DNA of 53,799 bases from Pseudomonadota bacterium (lineage in GTDB: Bacteria > Pseudomonadota > Gammaproteobacteria > Legionellales > Legionellaceae), in contig JAJZTL010000003.1 of assembly GCA_021848965.1 (NCBI GenBank), forward strand, positions 1-53,799, in the 5' to 3' direction. Below are positions 24,924 through 32,672 of this stretch, piece after piece (the stretch's first letter is position 1; every line of letters starts with the position of its first letter). Position numbers and translations under genes: made by a program. The notes under the pieces are model-generated. The model had not been told where the DNA came from, did no database searches, and saw only the letters and a program-made list of their open reading frames with translations.

Positions 24924-25880
24924 TTATACATTTAATATCAAAAAGGGATCTTTTTCAGACGCAACTAATCTACATCTTTTTTCTAATGGAATAGTAATCA
25001 TCGGATCAACGTGTGAACAATGCACATGGCATAAGACAGGCATGTTTTTATCGAGAATGATTTGTTTTAATAAAGAAAATAAAGGTTCATCTTGATCTAA
25101 TTTTGAGGAACTGGGAAATTTTCCGATAATAAGTCCAGCAATGTGCTCAAATACACCGATCTGCTGTAATTGGGTCATATTGCGGTAAAAAATGCCTATA
25201 TCTCCTAAAGAATCTTCAAGAAATAATATTTTATTTTTAAAATCGGGAAAATAGGGTGTGCCAGCTAATGCACAGAGTGTGTCGAGGTTTCCTCCTAAAA
25301 TTGGAGCTGTAACAGAGCCAGTTTGATAGGCTTTCCATGATTTCTTTTTTTGTATTTCTCTCGGAGCATAATCTTTTTTGAGATACCAAAGATCATCAGC
25401 AAAAAAACCAGGGTCAATGACTTTAAACGATTTACCTGAAATGGCTTGGAGAAATGCATTTTTGGTGTAGTCAAAAAAGGAGGGATCACAAAAAGAGGCA
25501 AATCCTGGGCCATGATAGCAATTTATGGGTGTTTTTTGACTTAAGGTGATGAGTAAGGCAGTAATATCACTATAGCCAATAAAAAATTTCTGATGATGTT
25601 TTTTAAGTATGTGATAAGGAATTTTAGATAATAGCTGATTGGTATTATAGCCACCATAAACCGCCATAATACCATCAAAATGAGGATTCAAAAGACTGCA
25701 AAGAATATCGGTTGTTCTATCTTCGATGGTACCGGCCATATTCAAAAAGCATTTATCCACATTATCACCATAAGTGACATTAAAGTTTATTGATTCTAAT
25801 TGTTGTTCGCCGTAATGACGCAAAGTTGGATTCAAGTCTTTCATGGTATTACTGGGTGCAACAATAACGAGAGATTTCAT
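24924..25880 (-). CDS. S66-family serine peptidase (MccF/LD-carboxypeptidase type)
   Basis: The 318-residue protein has the S66 fold with the catalytic triad visible: Ser104 in the nucleophile elbow IGYSDITALL, Glu222 in ILFLEDSLGD and His290 in CSHVDPMITIP. VYGGYNTNQLL (about 74-84) precedes them. Family members are either LdcA, trimming murein tetrapeptides, or MccF, which inactivates microcin C-like aminoacyl-nucleotides by cutting the amide bond. The context (last of a coupled operon with an MFS transporter, an aaRS-like protein and a kinase) argues for the MccF-like self-immunity role, but this is inference. The start overlaps the MFS stop by 4 bp (ATGA), so translation is coupled. Confidence 0.9.
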   Translation of the reverse strand: MKSLVIVAPSNTMKDLNPTLRHYGEQQLESINFNVTYGDNVDKCFLNMAGTIEDRTTDILCSLLNPHFDGIMAVYGGYNTNQLLSKIPYHILKKHHQKFFIGYSDITALLITLSQKTPINCYHGPGFASFCDPSFFDYTKNAFLQAISGKSFKVIDPGFFADDLWYLKKDYAPREIQKKKSWKAYQTGSVTAPILGGNLDTLCALAGTPYFPDFKNKILFLEDSLGDIGIFYRNMTQLQQIGVFEHIAGLIIGKFPSSSKLDQDEPLFSLLKQIILDKNMPVLCHVHCSHVDPMITIPLEKRCRLVASEKDPFLILNV

Positions 25881-27058
25881 TTTTTTGACCTTCCTTCATA
25901 AGAGATATACATGCTAATCATCATGCAGAGACTAGCACTAATAATAAGAAAAATAACACCCTTTTGGTAACTGTTATTTTCGCCAATTAATTTTCCAAAA
26001 ATGCATTGTCCAACGGCGCCACCTCCAACAGAAAGTAAGGAGAGTAAGCTGGTGGACTTGGCTGTATTAAAATCAATATTATGCTCAATCACCGCTGCAT
26101 AGCTTAATGTTTGAGCACCACTGCAAAAACCCAAGAGAAAAAATAAGACTGTGAATAAAACAAAAGAAGCTGTTTGAACAAATAAAATCGCAATAAAATT
26201 AAAAAAATAAACCACTGCAATGACAAGCATGAGAAAGCTTCTTTTTTTGAATTTATCTGACATAAATCCTAATAGAGGAGCACCTAACATGTTTCCTATG
26301 AAAATCATTGAAGTAATAAAAGAGGAGTCTATCAATGAAAAATGATAAATTGTTTTAAGATAAAGGTTTCCCCATAAAGCACCTAAAACAAATAGAGGTA
26401 AATTAATAAGACAGGCATAAAAAGCCAGAAGCCAGTTGTATTTTTGTTTGTAGGGGCAGGCCTTGTGACTGCTAGCCTGTGTTAAAATTGGCGATAGGGA
26501 ACAAGACCGGCCCTTACTTAACCACAAAACAAGATTAGTCGTTAGGCCAAAAAAAATATCAATGACAAATACCATAGATAATCCATAATGTATGGCTATC
26601 TGTTGCACTGGATATTGAGTAATAACGCCGGCGAGCATTATAACCATTCCTGTACCTCCAATGAGAATACCCTGTTGATGGCTAGGAAAGTAAGTACTAA
26701 TCATTTTGATACAACTTAAATAACCAAAAGCACCTGTGATACCTGACGATGCTCGCCAAATTAACGCAGTTTTCCATGAAGGGCTTAACATAAAAATAAA
26801 AATTCCCAGCAATGCAATAGAAATAGATAAGATAACAAGCCATTGAATGGAATATCGATCTAATACGATACCTGCAGGAATGAGTAAAGCGCAATCAACC
26901 CAAAAAAATAATGAAGAAAGAAATCCCAATTGTTGAGTGGAAAGTGATAATTTTTGAATGAGATAAGGTGACAAAACACTCATGATATTAAGTTGCACAA
27001 AGTCAAATAATAAAAAGGTACTGAGGGGAAATAAGAGAGTCCAAGAGGTTGTTTTCAT
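25877..27058 (-). CDS. MFS transporter carrying an in-frame repeat in its central loop
   Basis: A 393-residue major facilitator with about 12 membrane helices; GIVLDRYS (about 63-70) matches the loop 2-3 motif region and CIKMISTYFPSHQQG is the loop 4-5 segment. Residues about 181-203 (SKGRSCSLSPILTQASSHKA then CPY) are encoded by a diverged family B palindrome of exactly 23 codons, located in the cytoplasmic loop between helices 6 and 7, where length is least constrained. The gene lies 3 bp after the HisRS-like gene and overlaps the S66 peptidase start by 4 bp. In this context an exporter of the cluster product is the likeliest role; uptake is possible. Confidence 0.88.
   Translation of the reverse strand: MKTTSWTLLFPLSTFLLFDFVQLNIMSVLSPYLIQKLSLSTQQLGFLSSLFFWVDCALLIPAGIVLDRYSIQWLVILSISIALLGIFIFMLSPSWKTALIWRASSGITGAFGYLSCIKMISTYFPSHQQGILIGGTGMVIMLAGVITQYPVQQIAIHYGLSMVFVIDIFFGLTTNLVLWLSKGRSCSLSPILTQASSHKACPYKQKYNWLLAFYACLINLPLFVLGALWGNLYLKTIYHFSLIDSSFITSMIFIGNMLGAPLLGFMSDKFKKRSFLMLVIAVVYFFNFIAILFVQTASFVLFTVLFFLLGFCSGAQTLSYAAVIEHNIDFNTAKSTSLLSLLSVGGGAVGQCIFGKLIGENNSYQKGVIFLIISASLCMMISMYISYEGRSKK
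26450..26518. repeat. Family B element inserted in-frame in the MFS gene
   Basis: GTAGGGGCAGGCCTTGTGAC at one end and GGGAACAAGACCGGCCCTTA at the other match the inner palindromic unit of the copies at 1-62 and 20569-20647. The segment is 69 bp (23 codons) and contains no stop codon in the host frame. It is more diverged than the other copies, implying an older insertion that has been kept open. Confidence 0.75.
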
Positions 27059-27061
27059 GCT

Positions 27062-28171
27062 TTATTTAGGAGTGAAAAATCGACAAAATAATTCCGAACC
27101 GATACAGCTGGTAAATAAGAGAAAATTTTTGGATTGCATCATTTTTTCAATCCAATTCACTTGACCTGCATCAACTAATGGATAAAAACTTCCTTTTGCA
27201 TTTTTTGCAATAATTTTAAAACATGGACCATTGTAATAGCTAATACCCGCAATTCTTTTTAGATCTATTACAAATTTCACATTCGGAAATTTCTGTTTTA
27301 AGGGTTCAATAATTTTTGTCCAAAGTGAGGCTAATTCCAACGCAAATGGATGAATCAGTGTATCTTTTTCAAAATAAAATAATAATTCATCACACGCTTT
27401 GAGTGATTCCGGGTAATCTAATTGATAGGCTTGGATATAACTAAATGTTGAGTCTTGTGTTTTGTCTCGAATATCATTTTTAGCAATTTTATGCCTGTCT
27501 AATAACGACTCAATAAGAGGTATGTGAGAAATTTCAACTCGAATCGATGAAACTATAGCGGAAGATTTTTTTAGTAGTGATAAGTAAAAATCTAAATGCT
27601 CAAAAACATGTTCAATTATGCCTGTCTTATTACTTTTGTGCCAGGTGCTTGCTAGCGAAAATACTCTGAAATGTGCTGTAAATTCGGGATTTTTTGCAAA
27701 ATTTTGTAGTCTTAAGCAACGATGAGACGAACATAAGCGATGTATATATTTTGAATCTTGTTTTTTCTCTGCTCGAATCTTTCTAATTATTTCAGGAACT
27801 AATGCGCTTGCGGTATCTGAAACCACCTCAGATTTACGAATAGTTGCCAAAATATTTTTCTGACTAATAGGAGTCAACCATCGATTTAAACCAAAAGTAG
27901 TTACAGGAGAAAGTTCTATTGATTCAAATGTTTCAGGAAGCAGCGAATATGCAAGGAAATCAAAAGTATTGAGTAATTTTTGATTGACTGTTGAGGGGCG
28001 CGTAAAGCGATTATTGGCATATTGATGCCATAAACTTTCAGCGTTTACTTTGTTTGCTTTTTTTTCAAAAAGTTTCAGCAGCAATGCATTGAGTTCATCT
28101 TGAGAAAAATGGGTGTTGAGATGTTCAATAACATTGGGCTCAATAATATTGGATGCAGTCATATTTGGCAT
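27062..28171 (-). CDS. Class II aminoacyl-tRNA synthetase-like protein (HisRS/HisZ type)
   Basis: A 369-residue protein with features of the HisRS/HisZ branch of class II synthetase cores: a motif-1-like region SEVVSDTASALVPEI (about 109-123), a motif-2-like stretch RCLRLQNFAKN...HFRVFSLAS (about 151-175), RIAGISYYNGPCFKI (about 310-324) resembling the 'YYTGxxFE' histidine-site motif, and YPLVDAGQVNWI. The place of motif 3 reads SCIGSELFCRF, without the GxGxER arginine, so tRNA charging is doubtful. No anticodon-binding domain is evident. It overlaps the kinase stop by 1 bp (TAATG) and is 3 bp from the MFS gene. Amino-acid activation or regulation in a metabolite pathway is the inferred role. 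Confidence 0.55.
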   Translation of the reverse strand: MPNMTASNIIEPNVIEHLNTHFSQDELNALLLKLFEKKANKVNAESLWHQYANNRFTRPSTVNQKLLNTFDFLAYSLLPETFESIELSPVTTFGLNRWLTPISQKNILATIRKSEVVSDTASALVPEIIRKIRAEKKQDSKYIHRLCSSHRCLRLQNFAKNPEFTAHFRVFSLASTWHKSNKTGIIEHVFEHLDFYLSLLKKSSAIVSSIRVEISHIPLIESLLDRHKIAKNDIRDKTQDSTFSYIQAYQLDYPESLKACDELLFYFEKDTLIHPFALELASLWTKIIEPLKQKFPNVKFVIDLKRIAGISYYNGPCFKIIAKNAKGSFYPLVDAGQVNWIEKMMQSKNFLLFTSCIGSELFCRFFTPK

Positions 28172-29184
28172 TAATATCTCATTTGAAGTCTGTGTTGTGG
28201 CATATCCATTTTTTCCTCATGGGCTTGCATAAGAACCATAAATGTATTCGGATTACCCCAAGGAGTGAGCTCTTTTAGATTAGATATGTGATGAGCCACA
28301 CAAAAGCAAAAAATATTGAAGCAACCTAATAAAGCATAAAAATGAATGGTTTTTTGTTCTTCTGTACTAAATTTCTCATATTCTTTTTGAAAATATTTTC
28401 CTAAAGGGGAGTTATACACGTGACCATACCATTCTCCGTAAGCCAGCAAAGTATCTCCTGCTGCAAAAGATTCTAAGTCAGCTAATAAGACAGTGTTGTC
28501 ATGAGTGACGATAAAATTATTGAGATTAAGATCCAAGGGAATTAATCGTGAAGAAGCATGATCAAAATAATCATGATTATTCTCTAAATATGTATCTAGA
28601 ACTTGTTTATATTTTTCAATGTGCTCTATAATTTCGCCATCTTCAAGATGGGCAGAAGTAAAAAGGTTATAAGCATTTTGAATATTGTTTCGAATGAAAT
28701 CGCTTAAACAAGTGTATTGCCCTTGTTTAGAGTCCTTGTCTAAAGAGCCAAATCCTTCTAAAGGTATTGCTGTACAATCTCGTAGAAATTGGCTTAACTG
28801 TGAAGACAAAGCAATAAAATCAGCTTCATTGATATCTGTGAGAGTTGTTTTTTCTAATAAAGTTATGCCTTCTATATAAGGCATAATTGCATAATCTCTT
28901 CCTTCATGTATACCCGAAGCCAATATCTTAGGAACAGATATGGAAGGTGGTAAAATTTCTCTTATCCACAAATCACAACTTTTGACAGCTCTACCTTCTG
29001 AAGAATTATAAATTTTCAAGAAAATTTTATATTCATTATCGTCATCTTTTATGGCAACAATAAACGCTTCATTGGCCGAATTTTGGACGTGCGTTATGTC
29101 TAGGACAGAACTTTCTCTAGAGAAACCATGATGGTTTAAAATTATCTTTATTTTTTCTAATGGCATGTTGGTACCTGTCATCAT
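28171..29184 (-). CDS. Aminoglycoside phosphotransferase (APH/choline kinase)-fold kinase
   Basis: The 337-residue protein shows the small-molecule kinase fold: a lysine strand YKIFLKIYN (about 48-56), hinge IMPYIEG (about 94-100), the catalytic loop LIPLDLNLNNFIV (about 213-225; Asp as base, Asn as metal ligand) and the metal-binding LADLESFAAGDT (about 233-244, in place of the common IDWE). The catalytic loop has PLDLNLNN rather than HGDLxxxN, so the histidine is replaced. The substrate is unknown; antibiotics, amino sugars, homoserine or choline are all possible. It is the first gene of a tightly coupled four-gene run with the aaRS-like, MFS and S66 genes, and lies 13 bp past tRNA-Gln on the same strand. 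Confidence 0.75.
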   Translation of the reverse strand: MMTGTNMPLEKIKIILNHHGFSRESSVLDITHVQNSANEAFIVAIKDDDNEYKIFLKIYNSSEGRAVKSCDLWIREILPPSISVPKILASGIHEGRDYAIMPYIEGITLLEKTTLTDINEADFIALSSQLSQFLRDCTAIPLEGFGSLDKDSKQGQYTCLSDFIRNNIQNAYNLFTSAHLEDGEIIEHIEKYKQVLDTYLENNHDYFDHASSRLIPLDLNLNNFIVTHDNTVLLADLESFAAGDTLLAYGEWYGHVYNSPLGKYFQKEYEKFSTEEQKTIHFYALLGCFNIFCFCVAHHISNLKELTPWGNPNTFMVLMQAHEEKMDMPQHRLQMRY

Positions 29185-29197
29185 AATTGTTTAAAAA

Positions 29198-29273
29198 TGG
29201 TAGGGACGCCAGGATTCGAACCTGGGAAATACGGGAGTCAGAGTCCCGGGCCTTACCGCTTGGCTACGCCCCA
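29198..29273 (-). tRNA. tRNA-Gln (anticodon CTG)
   Basis: A 76-nt minus-strand cloverleaf with D arm AGCCAAGCGGTAAGGC, anticodon loop CTCTGAC (anticodon CTG), T arm GGTTCGAATCC and encoded CCA. Acceptor strands TGGGGCG and CGTCCCT leave U1 opposite U72 and a G-U pair at 5-68, with A73 as discriminator, whereas E. coli tRNA-Gln has U1-A72 and G73. A family A element begins 19 bp upstream, so its promoter is compressed. The tRNA lies inside the accessory cluster. Confidence 0.93.
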
Positions 29274-29291
29274 ATAATTTAATCCAGAAGT

Positions 29292-29392
29292 CACAGAGCT
29301 GTAGGGGCGAATAACATTCGCCCTTGCGGGTTTCAGCGAGATTTATGTTATTGACAAGAAAGGCGAATATTATTCGCCCCTACAGTTCTGTG
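29292..29392. repeat. Family A paired element (101 bp MITE-like)
   Basis: The ends CACAGAGCTGTAGGGGCGAA and TTCGCCCCTACAGTTCTGTG are inverted copies with one mismatch. Each arm carries the family A hairpin (GGGCGAATAACATTCGCCC-type). The centre, GGTTTCAGCGAGATTTATG and TTATTGACAAGAA, recurs at 34664-34758. It separates the methyltransferase gene from tRNA-Gln. Confidence 0.92.
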
Positions 29393-29419
29393 GTTCTTTG
29401 CTGAATAGTTACTTAAAAT

Positions 29420-30247
29420 TTAAATTTTTGTTGCGGTAAATAACTCCTCGTCATATTCAACTTCCTTTTGCAGCACTAATATGGTAAATCCCATATGCGC
29501 TAAATTTTCTTTAAATAATTGCATATAATCGCGGTAGATTATTTTTAACGTGTCCATCGTTTCTGATGAAAGCTCTTTTAAATGTTCTCGCGCACAAATA
29601 TTTTCGACAAATTGTTCTACTTTATTGCTTGAAATGATGTCAAATTGATAATCTTGTGCAAAGCAAACTTTAAAGGGCGCGCGATTAAAAAAAGATGTCC
29701 AATAGTCTTTTTTCAATGCAGACACTTTTACTTGTATTGCCTGTGATACGTCATCGAGCAATTTCTGAGAAGGTTCGCGCGTGTAGTACATCGGAACAGC
29801 GGCAAGAAAGCCACTTTTCTTTAGAACACGATTACATTCAGAAAAAGCTTTGTCGGCATCGGACACTAAAGAAAACACATTACCTATAAAAGCCAAATCA
29901 AAATAATTGTTTTCATAAGGCAATGTTGTTACATCTTGTTTTTCAAACTGAATATGATGATCGACATGATAAGTTTTTGCTCTTTTTTCGGCTTCTTCAA
30001 GGCTAACAGGATTAATATCAATCGCATGAATACTTGCTTGAGTTAACGACGCAAGTTCAACCGCTGTGAAACCAGTGCTGGTACCAACTTCCAGTACTTT
30101 TTTATCCTTATTTAAAAAAGTATGCTGAGCAATTTTCATAATCGTAGTAGCTCCACCGGGTGGCCGATTGGTTTCTTTTGTTAAGCCAATAAGCTCATTG
30201 TATGACATTTTTTTAACTTCTTGAGGTGTAATATTTTTTAGATTCAT
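29420..30247 (-). CDS. Class I SAM-dependent methyltransferase
   Basis: The 275-residue protein has SAM motif I KKVLEVGTSTGFTAVELA (about 49-66), the acidic ribose-binding residue in IHAIDINPVS (about 73-82), DVTTLPYENNYFDLAFIGNV (about 104-123) as motif II/III and CNRVLKKSGFLAAVP (about 138-152), the usual 'RVLKPGG' strand. The N-terminus (SYNELIGLTKETNRPPGG) and C-terminal extension (about residues 190-275) presumably bind the substrate, which cannot be named. It follows the AsnRS-like gene after 32 bp, in the same direction, so the two probably form one transcript in the accessory cluster. Confidence 0.85.
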   Translation of the reverse strand: MNLKNITPQEVKKMSYNELIGLTKETNRPPGGATTIMKIAQHTFLNKDKKVLEVGTSTGFTAVELASLTQASIHAIDINPVSLEEAEKRAKTYHVDHHIQFEKQDVTTLPYENNYFDLAFIGNVFSLVSDADKAFSECNRVLKKSGFLAAVPMYYTREPSQKLLDDVSQAIQVKVSALKKDYWTSFFNRAPFKVCFAQDYQFDIISSNKVEQFVENICAREHLKELSSETMDTLKIIYRDYMQLFKENLAHMGFTILVLQKEVEYDEELFTATKI

Positions 30248-30279
30248 TTTGTGTACCTATAGAGTGAATAAGATTAAGT

Positions 30280-31320
30280 TTAAGGAAAAGACTTTTTATT
30301 TTTTAGACGCTGGATAATAGGGATATCTCGAATATCATCATGCTTTAAAATCCACAGTAATAATCGTTCTAATCCAAGACCAAAACCTGATGTTTTTAAG
30401 GGATAAAGTTGTTTTAGTTGGATGTACCATTCATATTCCGTTGAAGCAACCTCTCTTTCCTGAATTGCTGCAACGAGATCCGTTGCATTTGTGTGTCGTT
30501 CGCCACATCCAATGATCTCTCCAATACCTGCGAGAAAATCTGCGGCGAGTGCTGACTGAGAATCATCGGAATCATTGGCTTGATAAAAAGGAACACCAAT
30601 GCGCGGAAGATGACTCAACCAAATGGATTCACCTATCTGTTCCATCAGTGTTTTTTCGCCTAAATGGTTTAAGCCTATGATTTTATGTTCATGAAAATTA
30701 AAAAATTTAGCCTCATTTTTTAAAAGTTTGATAGCGTCTTTAAAATAAATAATTTCTGGGCTTTTTTTGTTTAAGAAGGATTCTATATGACGTGTATTTC
30801 CAATGAATTTAAGAATATCATCATAATGCTTTTTATAAATAGACTCTAAAATATAGGTAAGATAGGCATTAACACATTGTATCACATCGGATAAGTCTCC
30901 TCGGATTTCTGCTTCTATATGAAAAAACTGGTTTAAATGTCGATAGTCGGGCTCTTCTCCGCGAAAACTCGGCATAATATAGAAAACGCCTTTTTCCTGG
31001 TGTCGTAGCAAATATTCCAGATGAAACTGCATCGAATCAGCGAGATAAGTGGGTTCTCCAAATAAATTAATTTTAACGGGTAGACTATCACTACCTAACC
31101 CCATAGGGCTTGTCACCGAGCCGCAAGTAATAGGAGGAAGCGCTACAGAATATTCTTTTTCTTTGAAAAAACTGTATGTTGCAAAAGCAATACTGCTTGA
31201 TAAATCAAATAATAGTTGATACCAAGGGTGATTCAATCCATCATGAAAATGGTTTGTTTCATCGTTTGTGTTCTGCCAGTTTTTGGGAGGGGTGATGCCT
31301 TTTAAGGTTAATATACTCAT
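30280..31320 (-). CDS. AsnRS-like class II synthetase paralog lacking the anticodon-binding domain
   Basis: The 346-residue protein is a bare class II catalytic core of the AsnRS/AspRS type: GEPTYLADSMQFHLEYLLR (about 89-107), motif 2 PSFRGEEPDYRHLNQFFHIE (about 117-136), IGEIIGCGERH (about 266-276) and motif 3 SGFGLGLERLLLWIL (about 312-326), so ATP and adenylate chemistry look intact. The N-terminal OB fold that reads the tRNA anticodon is absent; the protein begins directly with the core. Such paralogs are known to make asparagine (archaeal AsnRS-related asparagine synthetase) or to aminoacylate other acceptors. It heads the minus-strand cluster, divergent from an MFS gene 90 bp away. Confidence 0.85.
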   Translation of the reverse strand: MSILTLKGITPPKNWQNTNDETNHFHDGLNHPWYQLLFDLSSSIAFATYSFFKEKEYSVALPPITCGSVTSPMGLGSDSLPVKINLFGEPTYLADSMQFHLEYLLRHQEKGVFYIMPSFRGEEPDYRHLNQFFHIEAEIRGDLSDVIQCVNAYLTYILESIYKKHYDDILKFIGNTRHIESFLNKKSPEIIYFKDAIKLLKNEAKFFNFHEHKIIGLNHLGEKTLMEQIGESIWLSHLPRIGVPFYQANDSDDSQSALAADFLAGIGEIIGCGERHTNATDLVAAIQEREVASTEYEWYIQLKQLYPLKTSGFGLGLERLLLWILKHDDIRDIPIIQRLKNKKSFP

Positions 31321-31410
31321 TTTTCCATCTCGCTTGCTAAAAAAACTAATGTCATTATAATATGAATTAATTTAAATTAAAATAGTTTTTATAAAATTTA
31401 TTTCTCAAAT

Positions 31411-32607
31411 ATGGAATTAATAAAGTATAATTTTCTTTGGGTTTTATTATTGACAGAAACCATGCTTTCCAATCTTGGGTTATTCTCAGTGACTGCGTTA
31501 CTGCCATTATATTTTTTGAATTTTTTAAATTTATCGATGGAACAAAGTTCCTTTTTATTGTTTTTTTCAGCATTTTCTTTAAAAACTTCCAGGCTTATCT
31601 TTTTTCCCATGATTAATCGACTTTCTGCGCGGAATGCTTTTATTGTTTCTTTGCTTGTGTGTTCAATCGGATACATTGTTATGGGAGTGACTCACTCTTT
31701 TTTGCTTATTGGGCTTGGCTTGCTTTTAGTGGGTATTGGATATGGAACCAATAGTATTTTAATTAAAGTCATGACAACAAAAATGCAGCAAAACTCGCAG
31801 CAGTATTTTTTAAATTTTTCTAAAATAGGTATAGTGATTAATTTAGGGGCAGCAGTCGGCCCATTGATAGGTAATGTTATTTTTATATATCAAACACCGA
31901 ATACTATTTTTTTATTTGCAGCAGCTATATTTTTGTTGTCGGCACTGATGGCATTTCTATTGCCAGATTCTTTTCTAGAAAAAGAAAAAAGAGTTTCATA
32001 TTTTAAAATATTCCAAATAATAATGTGGCATTTACATGAAAAACATTTGCGACTATTAGCTGTGTTAACTATTTTCAGTGGTTTCTTATATGCTCAAATT
32101 TTTACCTCAATGTCTATTTTTGTTGGAAAAGGATTAAGTCAGCCAAGTAAAGTAGGTATCTTATTTTGTATTAATGCGATGATGGTGATTTTGATTTCCA
32201 TTCCTTTAAGCAAAATAATGCTCAGATACTTCAAAAGTGAAATGAATATTATTTGTTTTTCATTTTTCTTATTTTTTATGGGTTTTTTAGTTTTATGTTT
32301 TTGGCAATCACTCTGGAGTGCTTATTGGGCTATGGTATTATGGACTGTAGCCGAAATTGGATTACTTTCTGCTCTCAATGCGTTGGTTGCAATTTTTTGC
32401 CCGTTTGAATACAGAACTTTTGGATTTATGATGAATGCTTTGTCGTTAGGGATAGGTGAAAGCTTAGGTAATTTTATCGGTTCAAGCTTGTCAGGCATTG
32501 GACTACAAGGCCATTGGACAATAACATTTATTTGTATGTCTGGAGTTGCTTTTTTATTAATGCTGTTAGGCTTGTTTATATCAAGAGATTATAGAAAACA
32601 AGTTTAG
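31411..32607 (+). CDS. MFS transporter, divergent member of the accessory cluster
   Basis: A 398-residue protein with about 12 predicted membrane helices. The loop 2-3 region reads FFPMINRLSARNAF (about 66-79) and the helix 4-5 region LLLVGIGYGTNSILIKVM (about 101-118), as in drug/metabolite efflux members. It reads away from the AsnRS-like gene; the 90-bp AT-rich gap must hold divergent promoters, consistent with shared control. It is strongly AT-rich and Phe/Leu-rich. The substrate is unknown; export of the cluster product or a second substrate is inferred from position only. htpG follows with its own heat-shock promoter. Confidence 0.85.
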   Translation: MELIKYNFLWVLLLTETMLSNLGLFSVTALLPLYFLNFLNLSMEQSSFLLFFSAFSLKTSRLIFFPMINRLSARNAFIVSLLVCSIGYIVMGVTHSFLLIGLGLLLVGIGYGTNSILIKVMTTKMQQNSQQYFLNFSKIGIVINLGAAVGPLIGNVIFIYQTPNTIFLFAAAIFLLSALMAFLLPDSFLEKEKRVSYFKIFQIIMWHLHEKHLRLLAVLTIFSGFLYAQIFTSMSIFVGKGLSQPSKVGILFCINAMMVILISIPLSKIMLRYFKSEMNIICFSFFLFFMGFLVLCFWQSLWSAYWAMVLWTVAEIGLLSALNALVAIFCPFEYRTFGFMMNALSLGIGESLGNFIGSSLSGIGLQGHWTITFICMSGVAFLLMLLGLFISRDYRKQV

Positions 32608-32608
32608 A

Positions 32609-32637
32609 CTTGAAATTTTGCCATTGTTTCCCCATAT
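32609..32637 (+). promoter_or_regulatory. Sigma-32-like promoter of htpG
   Basis: CTTGAA (32609-32614) and CCCCATAT (32630-32637) separated by 15 bp: an almost perfect RpoH promoter about 36 bp before the htpG start, beginning 2 bp after the MFS stop codon. Confidence 0.85.
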
Positions 32638-32672
32638 AGTATTCAACAAAATTTAATATACTGGGAGATATT

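Noticed and set aside
25877-27058. Naming the MFS gene as a siderophore or phagosomal nutrient transporter
   Set aside because: No siderophore synthetase is nearby and substrate cannot be read from MFS motifs, so only the general class is given.
29281-29400. CRISPR array
   Set aside because: The repeated units here are inverted and palindromic with only two arms; no regularly spaced direct repeats or cas genes occur in the window.
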